DNA of 36,771 nucleotides from Deltaproteobacteria bacterium (GCA_016209145.1 JACQWT010000281.1:1-36771), one strand, 5' to 3'. Counted from the first letter of the stretch, positions 1 through 9,300 are shown. Translations and numbers: made by a program. The notes: a model not told the origin generated them from the letters alone.

Positions 1-891
1 GCCGTGGCGGGCACGGGCGCCGCGAGCCTCGGGGCCGAGCATCCCAACGTGCGCATCTACCTCGCGGCCGACCGGATCCGGAAGCACCGCCTGGGCACGA
101 TGTTCTCGCAGCTCCTGCAGGCCATCCCGCAGTGGGCCGAGGTGCTGGGCACGACCGGCATCGATCCCATCCGCGACTTCGACCACATCCTGCTCAGCGG
201 CCCGCAGATGCGCGATCCGAGCTACGTCGTGGTCACGCTCGACTACAACCTATCGGCCGCGAAGATGGGAGAGACAGTGCGCCGTGTCTCGGCCGCGGCG
301 CCCGGCGGCCGGCGCCTGAAGGACGCGCCGGTGCCGGCCTGGGTGATCGGGCAGCGCGGGGAGCGCATCGCCGCACTGCACCCGAAGCGGCGCCTGCTCG
401 TCATCGTGCCGCGTGCCGCCGAGGACAAGCTCGGCGCGGTCAAGAAGATGCGCGGCTTCGAGCGATCCACGGACCGCATCATCGCCCTGTACATCGTCAC
501 GCCGTGGCGGGCCTTCCGCGGCACCGGCTTCCGTTTCCCCGAGAGCGTGAAGTGGCTGCGTCTGGTGCTGCTGCCGACCGACGAGGACGACCAGTTCCTG
601 CTCCAGGTGGAGGCCGAGGACGCTTCGGCCGACGCGGCAGCCAAGGACGCGCTGCAGCTCGGGGCGGACCTCGAGCTCGTGCGCGTCATCGACCTGGGCG
701 ACATTCCCTTCTTCGGCAAGCAGGTCGAGTTGATTGGCCGGCCGGAGATCCAGGTGCACGGCAACCGGATCCACGCCACGGCGCCGGTGTCGGAGGCGCA
801 GCTCCGGCGTATCATGAAGGTCATCATCCCGCGGCTCGAGGCGCAGGGCGAGCGGCGGCGGGCAGGGGGCAAGGGGGGCGGGAAGGGGTAG
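1..891 (+). CDS. Unrecognised protein, 5' end probably outside the window
   Basis: The reading frame is open from the first base of the window to the stop at 889-891. The GTG at 4 is only the first possible start inside the window, so the true N-terminus probably lies upstream. At least 295 residues are visible. I see no signal peptide, membrane segment or catalytic motif. The middle alternates hydrophobic and charged residues like a soluble alpha/beta protein, and the last 15 residues are a Gly/Lys/Arg-rich basic tail (GGKGGGKG). I do not recognise the family. The next gene starts 31 bases downstream on the same strand, so the two may be co-transcribed. Codon use has the strong G/C third-position bias of the neighbours. 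Confidence 0.72.
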   Translation, partial: AVAGTGAASLGAEHPNVRIYLAADRIRKHRLGTMFSQLLQAIPQWAEVLGTTGIDPIRDFDHILLSGPQMRDPSYVVVTLDYNLSAAKMGETVRRVSAAAPGGRRLKDAPVPAWVIGQRGERIAALHPKRRLLVIVPRAAEDKLGAVKKMRGFERSTDRIIALYIVTPWRAFRGTGFRFPESVKWLRLVLLPTDEDDQFLLQVEAEDASADAAAKDALQLGADLELVRVIDLGDIPFFGKQVELIGRPEIQVHGNRIHATAPVSEAQLRRIMKVIIPRLEAQGERRRAGGKGGGKG

Positions 892-922
892 CCGCAGGCG
901 CGCCGTGCTAGGCTGAGTGGCC

Positions 923-2116
923 ATGAGCGGGCATCGCTCCGTCCATGCCGTGTTCGAGCAGTGCCGGGCCCATCCGCGCGGCGACGATTTGGCGCGCCTG
1001 GTGCACGTCGTGGCGCTGGCGGCGGCAGACGAACGGCGCGCGCGGCTCGGCGACGGCCTGCAGGAGATCGTGGCGGATGCCGATCTCAGCCCGGAGGACG
1101 CCCAGCTCGCCGGCACGAACGTCTTGCAGGCGCTGGAGGCCGACGACCTGGCCGCGGCGGGCGGGCCCACCAGGATGCTGCTCGGCTGCCTGCTGGCGCG
1201 CGGCGTCGCGCTCGATCCGCCCGCGGGCGCGGCGGCCGTGCGGCGGCTCGCCGAGCAGCTCACCTGGCTCAGCGCCCACGCCTGCCTCGACGCCACGCTC
1301 GCCCTGGACGAGGCGCTGGAGGCCGACGCGGCGGCCGTCTGGGAGGCGATAGGCGCGGTCGTGCTCGATGGCGACCGGGCCCGCGAGGGATCCGCGGGGC
1401 GCGCGAGCTCGCTTGCCGCCGCCGTTGCCCTGTGCACGAGCGGCTCGCCCGCGGCCCGCAAGGCGCGCGAGAAGCTGGCGGCGGAGGCGACCGATCCCAG
1501 CGTGCGGGCGCTGCTGGCGTGCGGGGCGGGCGAGGGGGCGGGGGCCGGGACCGAGCCGGCGGCCGCATCGGTGCAGGGCGAGATCGTGCCGGCTCCGCTG
1601 CGGCTCCCCGTGCTGGTGCTGTCCGCCATGACGGGCGTGCTGCTCCTGCGCCACCTCTGGTACTGGCTCACGCGCCTCGTGCTGCGCTGTCGCCGGCCGG
1701 CCGAGCTGCGCGTCGAGCGGAGCGGCGTCTCGCTCTCGTGCCGCATCGAGCTGCTGGGCCGGCCGCTGCGGCAGACCGAGACGCGTTTTGCGCGCGAGAG
1801 CCTGGCGCGAGCCGTCCGCGAGATCCGCTACGGCCGGCTCGGGATGTACGCCGGCCTGGTCGGCCTCGGCCTGGGCACGTACCTTGGCGTCTCGCTCCTG
1901 ACGGACGGCGCGCGCGCCGGCTCTCCGTCGCTCATCGCCCTCGGCGCCGCCATCTTCGCGCTCGGCCTGCTGCTGGACCTGGTGCTCGGCGTGCTCTTGC
2001 CGGCGCGACCGGGACAGGCGCGGCTGGTCCTCGTGCCACGCAAGGGCCGGCCCGTGGCCATGCGCACGCGCGACGCGGTGGCGGCGGAGCGCGCCCTGCG
2101 GCGGCTGGGGGGGTGA
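923..2116 (+). CDS. Unrecognised membrane protein with three predicted C-terminal TM segments
   Basis: A 397-residue protein. The ATG at 923 was chosen; a GTG two codons upstream is possible. Residues 1-220 are Ala/Leu-rich, probably helical and without a signal peptide. A first hydrophobic segment lies near residues 226-246, and two more lie near 307-327 and 335-359. Between the first and second is a basic stretch of about 60 residues (RRPAELRVERSG onward). The C-terminus (VLVPRKGRPVAMRTRDA) resembles a small cytosolic domain. I do not recognise the family and assign no function. The upstream gene ends 31 bases before it. Downstream lies a 510-base region without a gene. Confidence 0.7.
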   Translation: MSGHRSVHAVFEQCRAHPRGDDLARLVHVVALAAADERRARLGDGLQEIVADADLSPEDAQLAGTNVLQALEADDLAAAGGPTRMLLGCLLARGVALDPPAGAAAVRRLAEQLTWLSAHACLDATLALDEALEADAAAVWEAIGAVVLDGDRAREGSAGRASSLAAAVALCTSGSPAARKAREKLAAEATDPSVRALLACGAGEGAGAGTEPAAASVQGEIVPAPLRLPVLVLSAMTGVLLLRHLWYWLTRLVLRCRRPAELRVERSGVSLSCRIELLGRPLRQTETRFARESLARAVREIRYGRLGMYAGLVGLGLGTYLGVSLLTDGARAGSPSLIALGAAIFALGLLLDLVLGVLLPARPGQARLVLVPRKGRPVAMRTRDAVAAERALRRLGG

Positions 2117-2121
2117 GGCAA

Positions 2122-2175
2122 CTACTCCTTCGCCAGAATGCCCGGCAGCAGCGCGGCCCGGACCCGTTCGGCCAT
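2122..2175 (-). pseudogene. 3'-terminal relic of a gene related to the lipoprotein at 7627-9261
   Basis: On the minus strand, 2122-2154 is identical over 33 bases to 9229-9261, the last ten codons and stop of the DUF4215 lipoprotein gene (peptide [10 protein letters not shown], then TAG). Upstream the bases diverge, but the peptide stays similar: RVRA here against KVQA there. This suggests the tail of a paralogue rather than a copied non-coding motif. Further upstream no related coding sequence remains, and the palindromic element at 2202-2362 begins about 30 bases away. Only a 17-codon frame starting MAERVR is left, so I read it as a truncated remnant. Confidence 0.5.
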
Positions 2176-2201
2176 CTGCCGCGGGCGGACAGGGCGGCGA
2201 T

Positions 2202-2362
2202 CGTATGCGTTCACGCATTGCGGCGCTAGCAACGACGGCTCGCCGAGTCGGCCGCGATCGCGGGGCAGGGGTGACGCGCCCGAAGGGCGCGTCGGGACCC
2301 CAACCCCGTCCCGAAGGGACGGACTTACGTCCTCGGCCCGTTGGAATGCGTGAACGGTTACC
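2202..2362. repeat. Palindromic dispersed repeat, copy A (161 bp)
   Basis: The ends form an inverted repeat: the left arm near 2208-2219 and the right arm near 2345-2356 share the 12-mer aatgcgtgaacg in opposite orientation. An internal 19-mer, gacggctcgccgagtcggc at 2234-2252, recurs inverted at 14153-14171 in copy B, and the flanking bases are also similar. Copy A carries extra internal sequence with two perfect hairpins. It lies in the gene-free stretch 2117-2626. It resembles a small non-coding palindromic (REP- or MITE-like) element. I see no transposase. Confidence 0.6.
2273..2322. other. Two GAA-loop hairpins inside palindromic repeat A
   Basis: The first hairpin has a perfect 9-bp stem (2273-2281 with 2285-2293) closed by GAA. 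The second has a perfect 7-bp stem (2306-2312 with 2316-2322), also closed by GAA; on the other strand the loops read TTC. No T-tract follows either stem, so they are not standard intrinsic terminators, although they may slow transcription. The rest of the intergenic region, 2363-2626, shows nothing I can identify. Confidence 0.45.
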
Positions 2363-2626
2363 GGCGATCTGCGTTGGGCAAGGAGGCGTCGACCGTTGAC
2401 GCGAGGCTGCGCCGAACCTCAATCCCCGCGACGTTCGAGCGGCGCCCCGGCAACAGCGAGCTCCTCCGCACGCCTTCTCCTTCGCCTTTCCGGCGCGGCC
2501 GGGGGCCATTGTCCGCGCAGGGCGGCATGAGCTGCGCGTCAGCCGCTGCTTGCGCCCGCCCGAGCCGGCCGCCTACCATGGGGACGGTAGCGCGCGGGCT
2601 CCCAACCCCCCCGCGTGGAGTCGCCG

Positions 2627-5600
2627 ATGCTTCGATTCGCCAAGCACGTTGTCGCCGTTGCCCTCGTGATCCTGTTCGCCGGCTGCTCCGGCGGCGGTTG
2701 CTCCAGCGGTTGCTCCTGCGGCGGCATGACGCCGCTTGCCAAGGGCTTCCCCAAGGAGCAACGGATCGAGAACGCCGGCTCGCTGCGGCTCACGCAGGCC
2801 GGCGTCCAGTTCCTCCAGGACAACGCCGCCACGCTCGCCGCCCAGTTGATGGCGGGCGGCGGGGGCGAGGGCGGCGTCATGAAGTTCGAGATCCCGTCGA
2901 GCGGAGGCAAGCAGCTCGGGATCGAGTACACGCTTTGCCCCGGCGGCGCCGATCCCGACAACAACAAGTGCGTGGCGGAGATCGATCTGGGAAGCGCCGA
3001 GCTCAAGGTCGAGGCCGTCAAGCCCCACAACATCAAGGTCACGGGGCCGCTGCCGATGCGCATCCAGAACTTGCCGATCCACATCAAGTACTTCTGCGTG
3101 CTCGGCCAATGCCTGGAGAGCGACATCGGCGTGACCCTGAACGGCAACGACAAGTGCCCCGGCCAGGAGCAGACTTTCGCGGCCATCGATCTGGACGTGG
3201 ACATCTCGATCGAGATCGACAACGAGCCGACCCACTCCCGCCAGGGCTACTCGCGCGTCAAGGTCAAGGTCGGGATCAACCAGGACCAGCTCGAGGCGGC
3301 CGTGCACTTCTGCGGCAGCTTCGACGCCATGATCCTCGAGGCGCTCAAATCCATCATCTTCCCGCTCGTCGCCGACCAGTTGATCGGTCAGATCCAGAAG
3401 AGCATCGACGCGCAGCTCTGCCAGCAGGCCAACCCCGACCTCGATCCGCCCTGTCCGGAGGGCACCACCAACGTCGACGGCGTCTGCCGCTACGGCAACG
3501 ACGACAAGGCCGAGTGCGCCTCCATCTTGCTGGGCTCGGAAGGCCACGTCGATGCCGGCGGCCTGCTCGCGGGCGTCTCGCCCGGCACGCGCGCCGCCTT
3601 CGACTTGCTCTTCGCGGCCGGCGGCCACAGCGTGCGCAACGACGGCTCCGGCTATCACTGGGGCGATCTGAACCCGGTGGGCGGAGGCGCCACGCTGGGG
3701 ATGTACGGGGGCCTGCAGCCCATGCCGGCCTCGAGCTGCGTGCCGCTGTCCGATTTGGCGCTGCCGACGGCCATCCCCATCCCCGACGAGCTCCTGGCCA
3801 ACGAGGTCAGCGGCTGGCCCAAGGACATGGCTGGCCCCCACTTCGGCTTTGCCGTCTCGGAGCGCTACGCCAACTACGCGCTCGCCCAGATGCACAACAG
3901 CGGCATGCTGTGCCTGGGGATCGGCGGCGACTTCATCGCGCAGCTCACGACGACGCTGCTCGGCGCCGCCCTCGGCGCACCGTCCCTGCGCGAGCTCACC
4001 TGGCAGCAGAGCAACCAGCAGTTGGCGATCGCGGTGCGGCCCCAGAAGCCGGCCACCGTGGCCTTCGGCAACGGCACCGACATCGAGGCCGATCCGCTCA
4101 TCCGCGTGCGCCTGGAGCAGCTCAGCCTCGACTTCTACGTCTGGTCGCTGGATCGCTTCATCCGGGCGATGACGGCCACGTACGACGTCGAGATCCCGAT
4201 GAACATGGTCGTCGCGCCCGAGGGGCTACAGCCGGTCATCGAGAAGCTCACGCTCACCAACGGCGCGGTGACTAACGCGGCGCTCCTGCGCGAGGATCCG
4301 GCGGCGATCGCCCTGACCCTGCAAGAGCTCGTGAGCAGCATGGTGGGCTCGATGATCGGCAGCGCCATCCCCCCCATCGACATCAACAAGCAGCTTGCCT
4401 CGACCGGCCTCGAGCTGCTCATCCCGCCCACCGTGGAGGGCAAGGGCTCGCCCGGGCTGCGCAAGCTCAGCCAGGACAAGGACAACTACTTGGGCCTATT
4501 CGGCACGCTCGCCCTGGCCGCCGCGCCCAAGGAGCAGTCCATGACGAGCGCTGCGCTCGATGACTTCGCCATCGATCCGAAGGGGCTGCGCGCCGCGACC
4601 ATCACCCCGGACAACGCGCCCCGCGCGCGGCTTCGGCTCGGCTCGTCGCTCGCCGGCGCCGGGCGGCCGGTCGAGTGGCAGTACCGGGTCGATCGGGGCC
4701 CGTGGCACCCCTTCCGGCGCGACCCGGTGATCACGGTGAGCGACACGCTGCTGCGGCTCCAGGGCCGGCATACGGTCCTGGTGCGCTCGCAGCTCGCCGG
4801 CGTGCCGGGCTCGCTCGATCGCGACGCGGCCGCCGTCGTGCTCACGGTGGACACCGAGCCGCCGCAGATCGCGGTGCGACAGGACGCAGCCGGCCTCGTG
4901 CGGATCGAGCTGGGCGACCGCGTCTCGGCACAAAGCGGCTTGCGGGCCCGCTGGCGCTTCGGCGAGCTGCAAGGCGCCGCGGTGACTTGGCAGCCGTGGT
5001 CGGAATGGGCGGCGGCGGACGCGCTGGCGCCCATCGACCCGGCGGGCGCGACGCGCGTCGCGATCGAGGCGCGCGACGAGGAGGGCAACGTTGCGGAGAT
5101 CGTCCAGGCCCTCATCCGCGGCAGGGTGAGCGGCGACGGCAGCGGCTGCGGCTGCCGCGTGCCCGGCGCGGCCGGGGCGCCGCGCGCGGGGAGCCTGCTC
5201 GCGCTGGGCATGCTCGGCGTGGTGCTCGGCTTGCGGCGCCGCCGCGGCTTGCCGCGCGTGCGGGCATGGCTGGGGCCGGCACTGCTGCCGCTCGCGCTGG
5301 GCCTGCTCTCGGGCTGCAGTTGCGGCGACGAAACCGAAACGGCCGGGCCGGGGCTGGCGGCGGGCTGCCGGGGACGGGGCGACTGCACCGTGATCCGCCC
5401 GGGTCTCATCGGCGCCTACAGCTCGGCGGCCGCGGCGCCGGACGGCACCCTGTGGGTGGCCGGCTATCTCGAAGCCAACTGGAACGACGACCTTTCCTTT
5501 GGCGATCTCGTGGTCGGCGCCTACGACGGCACCGACGTGCGCTGGAAGGCCGTCGACGGCGTGCCCGAGGAGCCGGCCGTGGATCCGGAGCACTACGACC

Positions 5601-6754
5601 CGCTCGGGTTCCGCGGCGGCCAGACCGAGGCCGGCGACGACGTGGGCCTGTGGACCTCGATCGCCATCGACGATGCCGGGAGCCCGGGCGTGGCCTACTA
5701 CGACGTCACGGGCCGGGCGTTGCGCTATGCGCACCTGGAGAATGGCAAGTGGGTCGCGGCCGCCGTGGCCCAGGCCAAGGGCGCCGACTTCGGCCGCTAC
5801 GCCAAGCTGCTGTTCGTCGCGGGCAAGCCCACGATCGCCTACCACTTCGCCGAGCCGGCTGCGCCCGGCACCATGGCCACGAGCGGCGTGCGCCTGGCCA
5901 CGGGATCGAGCCCCCTGGCCGGGGAGGCGCAGTGGAATGTCGAGGACGTGGTGGCCGACAAGCAGACGCCCTGTCGCGCTCTCCTGTGCCCCGACGGCAC
6001 CAAGTGCGTGGCCGCGAGTGGCGTGTGCGCGGCGCAAAGCGGCGACTGCCCCGAGGAGTGCGGCAGCGGCGACGAGTGCGTCGAACTGGAGGGCAAGCCT
6101 ACGTGCGCGGCCACGTACGGCAAGGGCAAGCTCGACAGCTACCCGGACGCGGTGGGCCTCTACGTCTCCATCGCGCACCACGCCAGCGTGGGGGTAGTCG
6201 TGGCCTGGTACGACCGCGTGCGCGGCAACGTCATGCTGGCGCGCAAGGAGCAGGACGGCTGGCACGCGCTCGTCGTGGACGGGCAGCAGGGCGATGCGGA
6301 CACCGGCGACATGGGCATCGGCGCCTCGCTCGCCATCGACGCTGCCGGCCACTGCCAGCTTGCCTACGTGGACGGGCTAAGCGAGGGGCTGCGCTTCGCC
6401 GCCGTGCCGGCGTGCAAGGACACGCCCGTGGCGGAGGTCGTCGACGACGGCGTGACCACCGGGGGTCTGGCCTCCGACGGCCAGCACCTGGTCGGCGACG
6501 ACGCGCACATCGTGGTGACGCAGGGCGGTGAGGTTCACATCAGCTACCAGGACGCCACCGCGGGCAAGCTGCGCTTCGCCGTGGGCACGCCCGCGGCCGA
6601 GGGGCACAACTGGACGCTCAAGATCGTCGAGCAGGAGGGCTTCGCCGGCGCGTTCTCCCGGCAGGTGGAGGTCGGCGGCGGGCTGCGCGTGGTGAATTGG
6701 TGGCGCGTGGCCACCCCCTACGCGATGGGCAACGTCCGCGTCGTGGCGCCGTAG
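2627..6754 (+). CDS. Large surface lipoprotein with an internal MYXO-CTERM-like sorting signal and a second lipobox
   Basis: A 1375-residue protein. The ATG at 2627 is favoured over a GTG at 2615 because GGAG sits 6 bases upstream. Residues 1-20 are a lipoprotein signal ending LFAGC, with C20 as the lipidation site. Residues about 21-640 are unrecognised, and about 640-830 look like Ig/Fn3-type beta sandwiches. At 839-873 comes the layout of a myxobacterial C-terminal sorting signal: Gly-Cys-Gly-Cys (C841, C843), a hydrophobic helix, then RRRR. The frame does not stop there. After a short basic stretch it runs into a second lipoprotein-like signal ending LLSGC (C897). Residues 898-1375 contain propeller-like repeats of the form 'SIAIDxxGxxxxAYxDxxxxxLRxA' and a Cys-rich insert near 1120-1165. 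It looks like two surface proteins joined in one frame. Confidence 0.82.
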   Translation: MLRFAKHVVAVALVILFAGCSGGGCSSGCSCGGMTPLAKGFPKEQRIENAGSLRLTQAGVQFLQDNAATLAAQLMAGGGGEGGVMKFEIPSSGGKQLGIEYTLCPGGADPDNNKCVAEIDLGSAELKVEAVKPHNIKVTGPLPMRIQNLPIHIKYFCVLGQCLESDIGVTLNGNDKCPGQEQTFAAIDLDVDISIEIDNEPTHSRQGYSRVKVKVGINQDQLEAAVHFCGSFDAMILEALKSIIFPLVADQLIGQIQKSIDAQLCQQANPDLDPPCPEGTTNVDGVCRYGNDDKAECASILLGSEGHVDAGGLLAGVSPGTRAAFDLLFAAGGHSVRNDGSGYHWGDLNPVGGGATLGMYGGLQPMPASSCVPLSDLALPTAIPIPDELLANEVSGWPKDMAGPHFGFAVSERYANYALAQMHNSGMLCLGIGGDFIAQLTTTLLGAALGAPSLRELTWQQSNQQLAIAVRPQKPATVAFGNGTDIEADPLIRVRLEQLSLDFYVWSLDRFIRAMTATYDVEIPMNMVVAPEGLQPVIEKLTLTNGAVTNAALLREDPAAIALTLQELVSSMVGSMIGSAIPPIDINKQLASTGLELLIPPTVEGKGSPGLRKLSQDKDNYLGLFGTLALAAAPKEQSMTSAALDDFAIDPKGLRAATITPDNAPRARLRLGSSLAGAGRPVEWQYRVDRGPWHPFRRDPVITVSDTLLRLQGRHTVLVRSQLAGVPGSLDRDAAAVVLTVDTEPPQIAVRQDAAGLVRIELGDRVSAQSGLRARWRFGELQGAAVTWQPWSEWAAADALAPIDPAGATRVAIEARDEEGNVAEIVQALIRGRVSGDGSGCGCRVPGAAGAPRAGSLLALGMLGVVLGLRRRRGLPRVRAWLGPALLPLALGLLSGCSCGDETETAGPGLAAGCRGRGDCTVIRPGLIGAYSSAAAAPDGTLWVAGYLEANWNDDLSFGDLVVGAYDGTDVRWKAVDGVPEEPAVDPEHYDPLGFRGGQTEAGDDVGLWTSIAIDDAGSPGVAYYDVTGRALRYAHLENGKWVAAAVAQAKGADFGRYAKLLFVAGKPTIAYHFAEPAAPGTMATSGVRLATGSSPLAGEAQWNVEDVVADKQTPCRALLCPDGTKCVAASGVCAAQSGDCPEECGSGDECVELEGKPTCAATYGKGKLDSYPDAVGLYVSIAHHASVGVVVAWYDRVRGNVMLARKEQDGWHALVVDGQQGDADTGDMGIGASLAIDAAGHCQLAYVDGLSEGLRFAAVPACKDTPVAEVVDDGVTTGGLASDGQHLVGDDAHIVVTQGGEVHISYQDATAGKLRFAVGTPAAEGHNWTLKIVEQEGFAGAFSRQVEVGGGLRVVNWWRVATPYAMGNVRVVAP

Positions 6755-6778
6755 CGCGCGCCGCGCTCGCGCCCAATC

Positions 6779-7039
6779 CTACGCCGCCTCCTCCGTCGAA
6801 TCGGTCCAGGCAAGCTCGCGCGTGGCCGGGCCGTGGAGGTGCCGGCGCTCCTCCCCGACCAGGGCGAGCAACTCCGGCCCGGTGGCATCCCCGGCATCGA
6901 GCATGGCGCGCATGTAGCCGTCGACATAGCCCTGCGCCCGCGAGAGGCGCGTGCCGGCACTTCCGCGCTCCTGCTCGCTCAGCAGCTCACGCACCAGCCC
7001 CTGGAGCCCCCGCAACATCTTCGCTCTCGGCCGCATCAT
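6779..7039 (-). CDS. Small unrecognised protein, 86 residues
   Basis: Starts ATGATG at 7039, with AGGAGG about 3-8 bases upstream on the minus strand, a strong ribosome-binding site that supports a real gene. The protein is mostly helical and charged. Its N-terminus is basic (MMRPRAKMLRGLQ) and its C-terminus acidic. There is no signal peptide, Cys or His cluster, or recognised domain. It converges with the large surface-protein gene, 24 bases away. The next gene upstream on the same strand ends 78 bases before it. Confidence 0.55.
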   Translation of the reverse strand: MMRPRAKMLRGLQGLVRELLSEQERGSAGTRLSRAQGYVDGYMRAMLDAGDATGPELLALVGEERRHLHGPATRELAWTDSTEEAA

Positions 7040-7117
7040 CGCCTCCTGTGACCGCTCTCCCCTACCGGAGGCCCTCGCTGCGGGCCAAGTTCGCGCCGCC
7101 CTCGCGCGGCGCGGGGT

Positions 7118-7486
7118 TCACTCGCGGGGCAGGGGGTACAACAGCAGCGGAGCGCTCTCGATTCCGCCCGTTGTCGGATCAACCTTGAGGCCCAGCATCT
7201 CCAGCGTGACGCAGCCCACCAGAACCTTGTCGATGATCTCCGAGATCCAAACAGTCTGCAGGTCCTCCTCGCCGGCCACTCCGACCCTGGCACTGCCCCT
7301 CTCGATCTCGATGCGGCCCGCCCCAGTCTGCACCAGGCTCCTCGATGTCACCTCGATTCCTAACTCTGTGGCCAGCGTCTTGGGAATGGTAGTCAGACTT
7401 GCGCCCGTATCGACCAGGCCCCTGACCCGGCGCGTCTTCGTCTTGGCCAGGTCCGACAAGTCCACGTCGATCCAGATATGACCCAT
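7118..7486 (-). CDS. Retropepsin-like aspartic protease, clan AA
   Basis: A 122-residue protein starting at the ATG at 7486 (MGHIWIDVDL). The frame is open further upstream, but that part looks like non-coding sequence in translation. Residues 24-32 (LVDTGASLT) are the aspartic-protease motif D-T/S-G-A/S, with D26 as the catalytic Asp. A later hydrophobic-Gly stretch (VLVGCVTLEML) matches the second psi-loop of retropepsins, which act as homodimers with one Asp per chain. The length is that of a single retropepsin domain. There is no signal peptide, so it is probably cytosolic. Its substrate is unknown. It lies at the start of the accessory stretch. Confidence 0.75.
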   Translation of the reverse strand: MGHIWIDVDLSDLAKTKTRRVRGLVDTGASLTTIPKTLATELGIEVTSRSLVQTGAGRIEIERGSARVGVAGEEDLQTVWISEIIDKVLVGCVTLEMLGLKVDPTTGGIESAPLLLYPLPRE

Positions 7487-7626
7487 GGTTTCCAACCTCG
7501 ATTCCCATTCTACCACGGCGCGACGATTCTGGGACGTAGTAGAGCAGCGCCGCGCGACCTCATGCCGGCGGTCGCAGGGCGTGATTTCAGGGCCCGGGCG
7601 CGTCAAGCTCACGCTAGGATGTGGTC

Positions 7627-9261
7627 ATGTTTTCGGCTCGACCTTCGTCCTGGCCTCGGGGCCGCATGGCGCGGGCGGCGGCTGGCGGCGTCCTCGGCGT
7701 CCTCGGCGCGGGGCTGGCGTTGGCCCTTGCCGCCGGCTCCTGCACCGCCATCCTGGGCGACAACTTCGAGATCGGGCCGCCCGGCAGCAGCTCGGGCGGC
7801 GCGCACGGCGGCGCTGACGCGGCGGCCGGCGGCGGCGGGGGTGGCGGGGGCACCGGGACCTGCGGCAATGGCACGGTGGAACCCGGCGAGGAGTGCGACA
7901 CGGCCGGGCCGACGGCCAAGTGCGACGGCGACTGCACCAAGGCGGCCTGCGGCGACGGCACGCTGAACCCCGCCGCGGGCGAGGAGTGCGACGACGGCGA
8001 CACCAAGGACGGCGACGCGTGCAGCGCAAGCTGCAAGGTCACGCCGTTCCTGATCGACGACATCGTGGAGGGGGACAAGCCGGACGACGACACCATGTTC
8101 TTCCTGCAGCCCGCCGTGGGCCTGACGAAGAAGGGTGACGAGCAGGTGTTCGTGGTGGCCTGGGTGCGGCTCAAGGACGGGACGGTGCAGAGCTCCGAGA
8201 TCGCCATGCGGCTCTACCACGCAGACGGCAAGCCGGTCTCCGAGCAACCCGTGGTGCTCTCGACCGAGCCGGGCGTATGGGGCACGAGCATCGCGTCGAA
8301 CGCGCTCGGCCGCTCGGTCGTGGCCTGGACGCACATGGTCTCGCCAACGCCGGCCAGCGCGGACGGCGAGGTGCGCTACCGCGTGATCGAGCCAGGAGGC
8401 GCCCCGGCCGCGGGTGCGGAGAAGGCTCCGCTCGATCCGGCCATCGACGGCAGGCCGGACGTGGCCGCGGCGGACACCGGGGAGCTGTGCCTCGACTGGG
8501 GCCAGGTCATGGCGTCCCAGGTGGACGGCGGCGCGCCGGTCAAGTCCGAGGCGGTCTACTGCCTCAACCCGGACGGCGAGCCCTTGGGCAACCCCGTCGA
8601 GCACCTCGGCACGTGCTACTCGTCGAGCGAGATGGATGCCTGGGGAGGCCACGCGATCTGGCCGGCGGGGGGCGGCTTCGTGGCGGCGTGGCACGACGCC
8701 CAGACCAAGAAGCTCCTCGCGCAGGCGCTCTCGGCGAGCGGCACCGAGCTGGAGAAGCCCTTCGAGCTTACCACGCGTGAGGGCGCGCTGCTCATCGGCA
8801 AGGGAGTGGGCAGCACCGAGGACACGCGCTTCGTCGCGGCCTTCAGCGTGGACGACTTCCACAGCCAGCCCGAGAAGCGCAACCGCTTCATGATCCGGCT
8901 CTTCGCCAAGCCGGGCCAACCGAGCACGCCCGAGATCTACGTCTCGGCCACGCACGAGGACGAGTACGGCGGCCGGCTGGTGGGCACGGCCAACGGCCGC
9001 TTCCTCGCGATCTGGAGCCGGGGCGACGAGTCCACCGTCACGATCAAGGCGCGGCGCTTCGAGGCCGACGGGAAGGCCGGCGGCCCCGAGTTCCACGTGA
9101 GCGAGCAGAAGCTGGCCGCTCTCGCCTTCTTCGCGCGCGGCGCGGCCAACGACCGCGGGGACGTGCTGGTGGTCTGGGCGCTGAAGGATGCTGCGCAGGC
9201 GCCGAAGTACGACTTCAAGGTGCAGGCTGCGCTGCTGCCGGGCATTCTGGCGAAGGAGTAG
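7627..9261 (+). CDS. Lipoprotein with two DUF4215-type cysteine-rich repeats
   Basis: A 544-residue protein. The ATG at 7627 has AGGA about 8 bases upstream; a later in-frame ATG at 7666 would also leave a good signal peptide. The lipoprotein signal ends LAAGSC (C39 from this start). Next is a low-complexity Gly/Ser linker, then two Cys-rich units of the DUF4215/Myxococcus type, recognisable from [13 protein letters not shown] and [18 protein letters not shown]. The remaining 400 residues are beta-rich, with repeated 'VVAWxH' and 'LAIWSR' strands like a secreted propeller. Its last 33 bases are duplicated, inverted, at 2122-2154. A probable outer-membrane-anchored surface protein with unknown ligand. 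Confidence 0.83.
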   Translation: MFSARPSSWPRGRMARAAAGGVLGVLGAGLALALAAGSCTAILGDNFEIGPPGSSSGGAHGGADAAAGGGGGGGGTGTCGNGTVEPGEECDTAGPTAKCDGDCTKAACGDGTLNPAAGEECDDGDTKDGDACSASCKVTPFLIDDIVEGDKPDDDTMFFLQPAVGLTKKGDEQVFVVAWVRLKDGTVQSSEIAMRLYHADGKPVSEQPVVLSTEPGVWGTSIASNALGRSVVAWTHMVSPTPASADGEVRYRVIEPGGAPAAGAEKAPLDPAIDGRPDVAAADTGELCLDWGQVMASQVDGGAPVKSEAVYCLNPDGEPLGNPVEHLGTCYSSSEMDAWGGHAIWPAGGGFVAAWHDAQTKKLLAQALSASGTELEKPFELTTREGALLIGKGVGSTEDTRFVAAFSVDDFHSQPEKRNRFMIRLFAKPGQPSTPEIYVSATHEDEYGGRLVGTANGRFLAIWSRGDESTVTIKARRFEADGKAGGPEFHVSEQKLAALAFFARGAANDRGDVLVVWALKDAAQAPKYDFKVQAALLPGILAKE

Positions 9262-9277
9262 CCGCGCTGCCGCGCCG

Positions 9278-9292
9278 CAGGCCGCTGGCCTG
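9278..9292. terminator. Short hairpin after the DUF4215 lipoprotein gene
   Basis: Perfect inverted repeat caggcc-gct-ggcctg, 17 bases after the stop codon at 9261. No T-tract follows, so termination by this hairpin is only a guess from its position. Confidence 0.3.
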
Positions 9293-9300
9293 GCTGTCCG

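Noticed and set aside
908-2509. Long open minus-strand frame opposite the membrane protein gene
   Set aside because: Composition is Arg/Pro/Gly-rich with no domain, as expected for the shadow of a high-GC gene; the plus-strand gene has a sensible start, membrane helices and third-position bias.
4496-6352. Long minus-strand frame inside the large surface-protein gene
   Set aside because: Its translation is Arg/Ala/His-rich low complexity; the plus strand has signal peptides and structured repeats.
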